Source: JBHWPB01 sp043424675 (GTDB taxonomy: Bacteria > Bacillota > Bacilli > Lactobacillales > Carnobacteriaceae_A). From it: 21,462 nucleotides of DNA. Made by a program: the position numbers and the translations under genes. Below are positions 6,038 to 12,682 of the stretch, piece by piece (the first letter of the stretch is position 1; the number at the start of each line of letters is the position of its first letter). Under the pieces are notes generated by a model. The model ran no database searches. It had not been told where the DNA came from and saw only the letters and a program-made list of their open reading frames with translations. The stretch covers positions 1 to 21,462 of the forward strand of contig JBHWPB010000132.1 in assembly GCA_043424675.1 (NCBI GenBank), written 5' to 3'.

Positions 6038-6745
6038 ATGGCAAAGAGAAGTAAAAGATATCAAGATGCAGTTGAAAAAATCAACCCGCATAAAGAATAT
6101 GATTTAGTAGAAGCAGTTGAATTAATTAAAGAATTAGAATTTTCTAACATTGACGCTACAGTAGATCTTGCATACCACATGGATCTCGATGTACGTCAAG
6201 CAGATGAACAGCTTCGTGGATCTATGGTTTTACCACATGGTACAGGCCGTACACAAACTGTCGCTGTTTTCGCAAAAGGTGATAAAGCAGCAGAAGCTGA
6301 AGAAGCCGGAGCAGATTTCGTTGGTTCAGACGAGCTTATCGAAAAAGTTCAAGGCGGATGGCTAGATTTCGACGTTGCAGTTGCAACACCGGACATGATG
6401 GCTGATGTAGGACGTTTGGGACAGATCTTAGGTCCTAAAGGTCTCATGCCCAACCCTAAAACTGGAACAGTAACAATGGACGTGAAAGAAGCTGTCTCAG
6501 ATATTAAAGCTGGACAAGTTGCTTACCGTACAGACCGTGCAGCAAACGTTCAAGTTCCAGTAGGAAAAGCATCTTTCTCTACAGAAGAACTGGTTGAGAA
6601 TTTACGTGCTTTCCATGCAGAAATGTTACGTGTGAAACCTGCAGCAGCAAAAGGAGACTATATGCAAACCATCGCTATTTCCACAACATTTGGACCTAGC
6701 GTGAAAATTGATGAGTCTACCCTTGTTACTGAAACAGCTGAGTAA
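6038..6745 (+). CDS. rplA: 50S ribosomal protein L1 (uL1)
   Basis: L1 forms the mobile stalk that guides deacylated tRNA out of the E site. It also represses its own operon in many bacteria. The 235-residue product is close to family length (229-235). Landmarks are MAKRSKRYQDAVEKI at the N-terminus, YHMDLDVRQADEQLRG in domain I, the interdomain region with GRLGQILGPKGLMPNPKTGT (about residues 125-145), and the C-terminal return to domain I with STTFGPSVKID. The ribosome binding site AAAGGAGG is 7 bases before ATG. It is the last gene of the rplKA unit: a separate promoter for rplJ begins 13 bases after its stop, with no terminator in between. Confidence 0.97.
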   Translation: MAKRSKRYQDAVEKINPHKEYDLVEAVELIKELEFSNIDATVDLAYHMDLDVRQADEQLRGSMVLPHGTGRTQTVAVFAKGDKAAEAEEAGADFVGSDELIEKVQGGWLDFDVAVATPDMMADVGRLGQILGPKGLMPNPKTGTVTMDVKEAVSDIKAGQVAYRTDRAANVQVPVGKASFSTEELVENLRAFHAEMLRVKPAAAKGDYMQTIAISTTFGPSVKIDESTLVTETAE

Positions 6746-6758
6746 TCTAAAAAACAAC

Positions 6759-6787
6759 TTGACGAGTCACGCAGCATTTGCTAAAAT
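6759..6787 (+). promoter_or_regulatory. Promoter of rplJ-rplL
   Basis: TTGACG (6759-6764) and TAAAAT (6782-6787) are 17 bases apart, with an extended -10 TG at 6779-6780. Transcription should start near 6794, giving a leader of about 200 bases. Confidence 0.8.
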
Positions 6788-6793
6788 GACTTG

Positions 6794-6968
6794 GTAACAA
6801 TTAAATATGCTTAATATTAACCGAAGACAGTAAGCGGCGAGTGCCTTAATTTCTTACCGAGGGAGATAGGAAATAGTACAGTTCATAGCTGCTTACAGTT
6901 ATGCTTAAAACAACTATTAACAATCCTCTATGTCTTTGGACATGGAGGTTTTTTATTGAAAAAACCTC
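6794..6968 (+). promoter_or_regulatory. L10-type leader of rplJL with attenuator
   Basis: The roughly 200-base 5' UTR has the position and features of the L10 leader of Firmicutes, where the L10(L12)4 complex binds its own mRNA. GTAAGCGGC (6830-6838) pairs with GCTGCTTAC (6888-6896, one G-U). These arms enclose a segment containing CTTACCGAGGGAGATAGG, whose position fits the internal hairpin and kink-turn region. The leader ends in an intrinsic terminator (6925-6954) before the rplJ ribosome binding site. Inferred regulation: bound L10-L12 favours termination. Confidence 0.8.
6925..6954 (+). terminator. Attenuator hairpin in the rplJ leader
   Basis: CCTCTATGTC (6925-6934) and GACATGGAGG (6939-6948) form a 10-bp stem (one G-U) with loop TTTG, followed by T6. 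A second copy of the 5' arm start (CCTCTAT, 6965-6971) lies just downstream. GAGGTTTTTT (6945-6954) is also perfectly complementary to AAAAAACCTC (6959-6968), which gives a possible alternative hairpin using the 3' arm and U-tract. Confidence 0.88.
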
Positions 6969-6996
6969 TATCTACCAATCAGGAGGTGAATATTGA

Positions 6997-7545
6997 ATGA
7001 GTGACGTTTTAAATGCAAAAAAACAATTCGTAACAGAATTAGCTGAAAAGTTTGAAGAAAGTGCTTCAGTTATCGTTGTGAATACACGTGGGCTCAATGT
7101 GGCAGAAGACACTGAATTGCGTAGAAAGCTCCGAGAAGAAGGAGTTGAGCTTAAAGTAGTCAAAAACACAATGCTCCGCCGTGCTACTGACGCAGCAGGC
7201 ATCGACGAAGAAATCAAAGGGGCCTTCACAGGACCTACTACAGTAGCTTTTGGTTACGAAGATGTTTCAGCACCTGCAAAAGTTTTAAAAGAATTTGCAA
7301 AAGACAACGATCAAATCGTTTTCAAAGGTGGTATTGTTGAAGGGAACGTAATTGGCGTCGAACAAATCGATGCGATTGCAGAACTTCCAAGCCGCGACGA
7401 ACTTTACTCTATGCTTGCATCAGCCCTCAAAGGCCCAGCGAGAAAAACAGCACAAGCGGTCAATGCATTGGCAACAAACCCATTACGAGACGCTATGCTT
7501 ACATTACAAGCACTTGCAGAGAAGAAAGAAGAAGACGCAGCTTAA
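6997..7545 (+). CDS. rplJ: 50S ribosomal protein L10 (uL10)
   Basis: L10 anchors the L7/L12 dimers on the ribosome, forming the stalk base that recruits translation factors. The product has 182 residues, a little longer than the about 166 of many Bacilli because of an extended C-terminal helix and charged tail (ALAEKKEEDAA). Landmarks are the N-terminal rRNA-binding domain with SVIVVNTRGLNVAEDTELRR and LKVVKNTMLRRA, then GPTTVAFGYEDVSAPAKVL. The C-terminal helix that binds L7/L12 carries ARKTAQAVNALATNP. The ribosome binding site is AGGAGGTG (6981-6988). It is transcribed with rplL from a promoter with an attenuated leader. Confidence 0.97.
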   Translation: MSDVLNAKKQFVTELAEKFEESASVIVVNTRGLNVAEDTELRRKLREEGVELKVVKNTMLRRATDAAGIDEEIKGAFTGPTTVAFGYEDVSAPAKVLKEFAKDNDQIVFKGGIVEGNVIGVEQIDAIAELPSRDELYSMLASALKGPARKTAQAVNALATNPLRDAMLTLQALAEKKEEDAA

Positions 7546-7572
7546 TTTATATCAAATAAAAAACAAAATTAT

Positions 7573-7587
7573 CGCTTAGCGATTAAA
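7573..7587 (+). other. Small hairpin between rplJ and rplL
   Basis: ATCGC-TTA-GCGAT forms a compact hairpin in the 61-base intergenic gap, a few bases before the rplL ribosome binding site (TGGAGG). It may modulate the L10:L12 translation ratio or be a processing or pausing point. The role is inference only. Confidence 0.35.
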
Positions 7588-7606
7588 AAATATGGAGGAA
7601 TAAAAA

Positions 7607-7984
7607 ATGGCTTTAGATGTACAAAACATTATCGATGAATTAAAAGACGCAACAGTTCTTGAGTTAAACGAATTAGTAGAAGCAATTGAAGAAGAGTTTG
7701 ACGTAGAAGCAGCAGCTCCTATGGCAATGGCAGCAGCTCCAGCAGCAGGCGGAGAAGCAGCAGCAGAAGAACAGACAGAATTCGACGTTGAACTTACTGA
7801 CGTTGGAGGAGCAAAGATCCAAGTAATTAAAGCTGTCCGTGAAGCAACTGACCTTGGCTTGAAAGAAGCTAAAGAATTAGTTGACGGAGCACCAGCAGTA
7901 ATCGCTGAAGGTCTTGAAAAAGACGCAGCAGACGAAATGGTAGCAGCTATCGAAGAAGCTGGCGGATCTGCAGAAGTTAAATAA
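7607..7984 (+). CDS. rplL: 50S ribosomal protein L7/L12 (bL12)
   Basis: L7/L12 is the multicopy stalk protein that activates EF-Tu, EF-G, IF2 and RF3. The 125-residue acidic product shows the N-terminal dimerization helices (residues 1-30, MALDVQNIIDELKDATVLEL) and an Ala/Gly-rich flexible hinge (about 35-55, AAAPMAMAAAPAAGG). The globular C-terminal factor-binding domain (about 57-125) has KIQVIKAVREATDLGLKEAK and KELVDGAPAVI. Length and layout are normal. A strong ribosome binding site (TGGAGG) precedes it, consistent with the higher copy number needed relative to L10. A strong terminator follows at 8004. Confidence 0.98.
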   Translation: MALDVQNIIDELKDATVLELNELVEAIEEEFDVEAAAPMAMAAAPAAGGEAAAEEQTEFDVELTDVGGAKIQVIKAVREATDLGLKEAKELVDGAPAVIAEGLEKDAADEMVAAIEEAGGSAEVK

Positions 7985-8003
7985 TTTATTTAACCAAACT
8001 AAG

Positions 8004-8047
8004 AAAAGTTCAGGATGAGTCGCAACTTATCCTGAACTTTTTCTTTT
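8004..8047 (+). terminator. Intrinsic terminator after rplL
   Basis: A 16-bp stem (8004-8019 with 8026-8041, one G-U pair) with loop TCGCAA is followed by a T-rich tract (8038-8047). It ends the rplJL transcript. Confidence 0.93.
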
Positions 8048-8077
8048 TAAATAAGAAATAGCGCTTCTTGCTTAATC

Positions 8078-8108
8078 TGTACACGAATAAGAAAACTTAT
8101 GCTAAAAT
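8078..8108 (+). promoter_or_regulatory. Probable extended -10 promoter of the rsmC-like gene
   Basis: TATGCTAAAAT (8098-8108) contains an extended -10 (TG-C-TAAAAT). The -35 is weak: TGTACA at 8078-8083 is 19 bases away. The methyltransferase start codon follows 25 bases downstream. Confidence 0.5.
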
Positions 8109-8133
8109 AGGAAGCGAATTGAGGAGGAATAAG

Positions 8134-8745
8134 ATGACTGACCATTACTATAGTGAAACGACTGAAACATCGTCAAACCCTGAACAATGGGAAGCGACAA
8201 TAAACGGAGAAGCTTACTCTTTCACTTCCGATCGCGGTGTATTTTCCAAAGGACGTATTGATGAAGGAACAAAAGTATTGCTGCGTGCTGTCCAGAACAC
8301 GCACTTTCCTGAAGGTCCATTTTTAGACGTCGGTTGCGGCTATGGGCCGATCGGAATCACGCTAGCCAGGGAGCATCCTGAGCGTGAAATCTATATGAGT
8401 GATGTGAACGAGAGAGCTCTAAATTTGACTCAAAAAAACATAGGAGATAATGACATTAAGAATGCGAAGGTTATAAAAACTTCTTTATATGAAGATATAA
8501 AGGAAAAAAACTTCGCGGGAATTTTTACGAACCCGCCGATACGTGCTGGGAAAAAAGTTGTCCATGCGATTTTGGAGGAAGCGAAAGATCATTTGACCTC
8601 AGAGGGATTGCTCACCGTGGTCATCCAAAAGAAGCAGGGAGCGCCCAGCGCACGGAAGAAGATGGAAGCAGTGTTCGGAAATGTCGAAAGAATCGCTCTG
8701 GACAAGGGGTACTGGATACTGCAAAGTAAAAATGAAGCGACCTGA
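8134..8745 (+). CDS. RsmC-like (YbxB-type) class I methyltransferase
   Basis: This is an S-adenosylmethionine-dependent methyltransferase of the RsmC/RlmG type, predicted to methylate a guanine N2 of rRNA. The 203-residue product is the short single-domain form found in Firmicutes, like B. subtilis YbxB, which also lies between rplL and rpoB. FLDVGCGYGPIGITLA (63-78) is the SAM-binding loop, YMSDVNERAL (87-96) is the acidic strand, and FTNPPIRAGKKV (131-142) is the NPP(I/F)R catalytic motif. The frame is open 22 codons upstream, but ATG 8134 has a perfect GAGGAGGA at 8121-8128 and matches the family N-terminus (HYYSETTETSSNPE). The exact target base is inferred from the family, not shown. Confidence 0.9.
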   Translation: MTDHYYSETTETSSNPEQWEATINGEAYSFTSDRGVFSKGRIDEGTKVLLRAVQNTHFPEGPFLDVGCGYGPIGITLAREHPEREIYMSDVNERALNLTQKNIGDNDIKNAKVIKTSLYEDIKEKNFAGIFTNPPIRAGKKVVHAILEEAKDHLTSEGLLTVVIQKKQGAPSARKKMEAVFGNVERIALDKGYWILQSKNEAT

Positions 8746-8775
8746 AAAACAAAGTAAGAAAAGTTAAATTTAGCC

Positions 8776-8804
8776 TTGACAACTTTCATAATAGCCGCTA
8801 TAAT
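8776..8804 (+). promoter_or_regulatory. Consensus sigma-A promoter of rpoB-rpoC
   Basis: TTGACA (8776-8781) and TATAAT (8799-8804) match consensus in all twelve positions with a 17-base spacer. Transcription should start near 8811, leaving a 220-base leader before rpoB. Confidence 0.95.
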
Positions 8805-8810
8805 GGTTTT

Positions 8811-8919
8811 TACCAGTCCGAATGCACAAAAAATATGTGCCCGAAATATTGTCCGGGTAGCATATCAATCAAAAGAAGGTAAATGTATGTGGAACATTAC
8901 ACTCTTTTGGTTTTTTTTT
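8811..8919 (+). promoter_or_regulatory. Structured rpoB leader, Lacto-rpoB candidate
   Basis: The leader folds into ATATGTGCCCG (8833-8843) with CGGGTA-G-CATAT (8854-8865): 11 pairs, one G-U, one bulged G, and a 10-base loop. A terminator hairpin follows. Position immediately upstream of rpoB in a likely lactic acid bacterium fits the Lacto-rpoB RNA motif. I have not been able to align it to that model, so the family assignment is tentative; the structure itself is visible. Confidence 0.6.
8870..8919 (+). terminator. Intrinsic terminator within the rpoB leader
   Basis: CAAAAGA (8870-8876) pairs with TCTTTTG (8903-8909), and GTAA(A)TGT (8879-8886) pairs with ACATTAC (8894-8900) with one bulged A. 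The stem is followed, after a single G, by nine T (8911-8919). It lies between the rpoB promoter and rpoB, so it must be read through for RNA polymerase synthesis: a probable attenuator. Confidence 0.8.
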
Positions 8920-9030
8920 GCTTAAAAAGAGGCATGAAGGTGAATTGTTATCAAATCGTAATATTTTGTAATGCTATCGTAATAAGCATTCGGCATGGAG
9001 GATCCACAAATATTTAATGAGGTGAATAGA

Positions 9031-12000
9031 TTGGCTGGACATGACGTAAAATATGGTAAACACCGCACTCGTAGAAGCTATTCCCAGATCAACGAAGTAT
9101 TAGAACTTCCAAATCTTATCGACATTCAACTAGATTCTTACAAATGGTTCCAAGAAGAAGGACTTAAAGAAATGTTCCAAGAGATTTCTCCAATTGAAGA
9201 TTTTAATGGAGAATTAGCTCTTGAATTTACTAACTATCGATTCGATGAGTCGAAATATTCAGTAAATGAAGCTCGGGAACAAGACACGAACTATTCTTCT
9301 CCTATTATGGTAACTTTGCGCCTGTTAAACAAAGAATCAGGTGAAGTTCAAGAACATGAAGTGTTCTTTGGAGACTTCCCGATTATGACGGAAGAAGGAA
9401 CGTTCATCATCAACGGAGCAGAGCGAATCGTTGTTTCACAACTTATTCGTTCTCCAGGAGTTTATTTCAGTCCGAAAGTTGAAAATAATGGTTATGAAGG
9501 GTTCAGCGGTACAGTGATTCCGAACCGCGGAGCTTGGTTAGAGTTTGAAACAGACTCCAAGGCGATTGCGAATATCCGTATTGACCGTACACGTAGACTG
9601 CCACTGACAACGCTGCTGCGTGCTTTAGGTATCGACAACGATGGAGACATTTTAGAGTTGTTCGGCGATAGTGAAGTGTTAGAAGCTACTATCGATAAAG
9701 ATGTCCATAAAAACCCTTCGGATACTCGTACGGAAGAAGCGTTGAAAGATATTTATGAACGTCTTCGCCCAGGCGAACCTAAGACAGCTGACAGTTCCAG
9801 AAACCTTTTAGAAAATCGCTTCTTCGATCCCAAACGTTATGACCTAGCAGCAGTCGGGCGCTACAAAATGAACAAAAAATTAAACTTGAAAACACGTCTC
9901 ATGAATCAAACCCTAGCAGATAACTTAGTAGACGAAGAAACAGGAGAGATCCTCGCTGAAAAAGGAACGGTCGTGAGTCGTGAAGTGATGGATACATTAG
10001 AAGATCACCTCGACAACGGCTTGAATACTGTAGTTATTACACCAACAGAGGACGCTGTTGTGACAGATGACATCCTTCTCCAAGTTGTTCCGGTCTATTC
10101 TCAGGAAAATCCAGACCAAGTGATTAACATCGTTGGGAATGGAAACATAGACGAAGATATCAGACACATTCTACCAGCTGACATGATTGCTTCAGCTAAC
10201 TACTTCATCAACTTAATTGAAGGAATTGGAAATGTGGATGACATCGACCACTTAGGAAACCGTCGTATTCGTTCAGTCGGAGAGCTTTTACAGAACTCTT
10301 TCCGTATCGGCTTGAGCCGTATGGAGCGTATTGTACGTGAGCGCATGTCTCTAAACGATTCAGACACAGTAACGCCACAGCAACTTGTAAACATTCGCCC
10401 TGTGGTAGCGTCGATCAAAGAATTTTTCGGAAGCTCGCAACTTTCACAGTTTATGGACCAGACCAACCCCTTAGGAGAGTTGACACACAAACGTCGTCTG
10501 TCAGCCTTAGGACCTGGCGGACTCACACGAGAACGTGCAGGCTATGAGGTACGTGACGTACACTACTCTCACTATGGACGTATGTGTCCGATTGAAACAC
10601 CAGAAGGGCCAAACATCGGGCTGATCAACAGTTTAGCAAGTTACGGCCGCATCAATAAATTTGGTTTCATTGAAACGCCTTATAGAAAAGTCGACCGTAA
10701 AAACGGACGCGTGACAGAACAAATCGACTACCTTACTGCAGATGAAGAAGATGAATACGTGGTAGCACAAGCGAACGCTGAGCTAGATGATGAAGGTCGT
10801 TTTGTAGACGATATCGTCTTAGCTCGTTTCAAAGAAGAAAACTTAGAGATTGACGTCAGTCGTGTAGACTACATGGACGTGTCACCGAAACAAGTTGTTT
10901 CGCCAGCGACAGCCTGTATCCCCTTCTTAGAAAACGATGACTCAAACCGTGCTTTAATGGGAGCAAACATGCAGCGTCAAGCCGTTCCGTTAATTGAACC
11001 TCGTTCGCCAATTGTCGGTACAGGAATGGAATACAAAACCGCTCATGACTCAGGATCAGCATTAATTGCTAAGAATGCAGGAACCGTTGAATATGTAGAT
11101 GGAAAGAGAATCAATGTCCGTAAAGATGATGGAAATCTCGATAAATATGAGCTTACAAAATTCGCACGCAGTAACGCAGGAATGAACTACAACCAGCATC
11201 CGCTTGTAAAAGCAGGAGAGAAAGTTGAAGAAGGTGACTTCCTTGCGGATGGACCTTCTATGGAAAACGGAGAAATTGCTTTAGGTCAAAACCCTCTTGT
11301 CGCTTTCTCATCATGGGAAGGTTATAACTTCGAGGATGCTATTGTCATGAGTGAGCGTTTAGTTACAGATGATGTTTATACCTCTATCCACTTGAACGAG
11401 TACGAATCTGAAGCGCGTGATACAAAACTAGGACCAGAAGAGATCACTCGCGAAATACCGAACGTTGGAGAAGGTGCACTGAAAAACCTCGATGAAAGAG
11501 GAATTATTAGAATCGGTGCCGAAGTCACTGATGGAGATATCTTAGTAGGAAAAGTTACCCCTAAAGGAGTCTCTGAACAATCTTCTGAAGAAAAACTCCT
11601 CCACGCTATTTTCGGTGAAAAGGCACGAGAAGTTCGGGATACTTCACTTCGTGTACCACACGGAGGAGGCGGAATTGTCTCTGATGTTAAAGTGTTTACA
11701 CGAGACGTCGGGGATGAGTTGAACCCAGGTGTGAACATGCAAGTTCGAGTTTACATCGCTCAAAAACGTAAAATTCAAGTCGGGGATAAGATGGCTGGAC
11801 GACATGGAAATAAAGGTGTTGTTTCAATTGTTCTTCCACAAGAAGATATGCCTTATATGGAAGATGGAACGCCGGTCGACATTCTATTAAACCCGCTTGG
11901 AGTGCCTTCACGTATGAACATCGGACAGGTTTACGAACTTCATACGGGAATGGCGGCAAGAGAACTAGGCTTGCACATTGCTACCCCTGTATTCGATGGA

Positions 12001-12582
12001 ATCAATGAAGACACCATGCATGAGCTTTTAAGAGAAGCAGAATTGCCAGAAGATGGTAAATTTAAATTGTATGATGGTAGAACAGGAGAAGCCTTTGATA
12101 AACGAGTATCTGTCGGAGTCATGTACTTCTTGAAACTATCCCACATGGTTGATGACAAACTCCACGCTCGTTCTGTAGGACCTTACTCACTCGTCACACA
12201 GCAGCCTTTAGGTGGTAAAGCACAGTTCGGAGGTCAGCGTTTCGGTGAGATGGAGGTATGGGCACTTGAAGCTTATGGTGCTTCGTATACTCTACAAGAA
12301 GTCTTGACTTATAAGTCAGACGACATTGATGGTCGTGTGAATACATACGAAGCGATTGTTAAAGGAGAACCGATTCCTAAACCAGGAGTTCCGGAATCTT
12401 TCAAAGTTCTAGTTAAAGAGCTTCAGTCCTTAGGTATCGATGTCAACGTAATCGATGAAAATGATGAAGTTGTTGATTTAGAATACAACGAACAAGATCA
12501 AGTCAAAAGATTAGATTCTTTGAAAGTCATGCAAGAAGAACAAGACCGTATTCGCGAAGAAGAAGCTAAAGAGAAAAATTAA
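9031..12582 (+). CDS. rpoB: RNA polymerase subunit beta
   Basis: RpoB forms, with RpoC, the catalytic cleft of RNA polymerase and is the rifampicin target. The start is set at TTG 9031: GAGGTGA (9019-9025) lies 5 bases before it, and the product then begins with the family-like segment VKYGKHRTRRSYSQINEVLE. An ATG at 8995 in frame has no ribosome binding site. The resulting 1183 residues fit the Bacilli. The rifampicin cluster near residue 470 reads SSQLSQFMDQTNPLGELTHK, then RRLSALGPGGLTRERAGYEV, with no known resistance substitution. GDKMAGRHGNKGVV near residue 920 and the C-terminal GGKAQFGGQRFGEMEVWALE are intact. The tail is acidic. rpoC follows after 100 bases. Confidence 0.98.
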   Translation: MAGHDVKYGKHRTRRSYSQINEVLELPNLIDIQLDSYKWFQEEGLKEMFQEISPIEDFNGELALEFTNYRFDESKYSVNEAREQDTNYSSPIMVTLRLLNKESGEVQEHEVFFGDFPIMTEEGTFIINGAERIVVSQLIRSPGVYFSPKVENNGYEGFSGTVIPNRGAWLEFETDSKAIANIRIDRTRRLPLTTLLRALGIDNDGDILELFGDSEVLEATIDKDVHKNPSDTRTEEALKDIYERLRPGEPKTADSSRNLLENRFFDPKRYDLAAVGRYKMNKKLNLKTRLMNQTLADNLVDEETGEILAEKGTVVSREVMDTLEDHLDNGLNTVVITPTEDAVVTDDILLQVVPVYSQENPDQVINIVGNGNIDEDIRHILPADMIASANYFINLIEGIGNVDDIDHLGNRRIRSVGELLQNSFRIGLSRMERIVRERMSLNDSDTVTPQQLVNIRPVVASIKEFFGSSQLSQFMDQTNPLGELTHKRRLSALGPGGLTRERAGYEVRDVHYSHYGRMCPIETPEGPNIGLINSLASYGRINKFGFIETPYRKVDRKNGRVTEQIDYLTADEEDEYVVAQANAELDDEGRFVDDIVLARFKEENLEIDVSRVDYMDVSPKQVVSPATACIPFLENDDSNRALMGANMQRQAVPLIEPRSPIVGTGMEYKTAHDSGSALIAKNAGTVEYVDGKRINVRKDDGNLDKYELTKFARSNAGMNYNQHPLVKAGEKVEEGDFLADGPSMENGEIALGQNPLVAFSSWEGYNFEDAIVMSERLVTDDVYTSIHLNEYESEARDTKLGPEEITREIPNVGEGALKNLDERGIIRIGAEVTDGDILVGKVTPKGVSEQSSEEKLLHAIFGEKAREVRDTSLRVPHGGGGIVSDVKVFTRDVGDELNPGVNMQVRVYIAQKRKIQVGDKMAGRHGNKGVVSIVLPQEDMPYMEDGTPVDILLNPLGVPSRMNIGQVYELHTGMAARELGLHIATPVFDGINEDTMHELLREAELPEDGKFKLYDGRTGEAFDKRVSVGVMYFLKLSHMVDDKLHARSVGPYSLVTQQPLGGKAQFGGQRFGEMEVWALEAYGASYTLQEVLTYKSDDIDGRVNTYEAIVKGEPIPKPGVPESFKVLVKELQSLGIDVNVIDENDEVVDLEYNEQDQVKRLDSLKVMQEEQDRIREEEAKEKN

Positions 12583-12608
12583 GTCAAGTTATCGTATGAA
12601 GGTGTTTT

Positions 12609-12655
12609 ATTCTAAAAAAAATATTATTTAGGATAAAAAAGAGCTCGGGCAGCTC
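12609..12655 (+). other. Two hairpins between rpoB and rpoC
   Basis: ATTCTAAA (12609-12616) pairs with TTTAGGAT (12627-12634, one G-U), and GAGCT-CGGGC-AGCTC (12641-12655) forms a compact GC-rich hairpin. The second ends 12 bases before the rpoC Shine-Dalgarno. Neither has a T-run, so rpoC stays in the operon; a role in mRNA processing or translational tuning is only inference. Confidence 0.4.
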
Positions 12656-12682
12656 GCAGGTACTTAAAGGGAGGTTGGCCCC

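Noticed and set aside
8068..8133. 22-codon extension of the methyltransferase
   Set aside because: It would begin upstream of the predicted promoter -10; ATG 8134 has a perfect ribosome binding site.
8934..9017. 27-codon upstream ORF (MKVNCYQIV...) in the rpoB leader
   Set aside because: No usable ribosome binding site at a proper distance, no amino acid bias suggesting a leader peptide, and it overlaps the ribosome binding region of rpoB.
8995..9030. ATG start for rpoB 12 codons upstream
   Set aside because: No Shine-Dalgarno before it, while TTG 9031 has GAGGTGA at ideal spacing and matches the family N-terminus.
10200..12158. Several minus-strand ORFs of 68-120 codons inside rpoB
   Set aside because: Shadows of the highly biased rpoB coding sequence; none has start signals.
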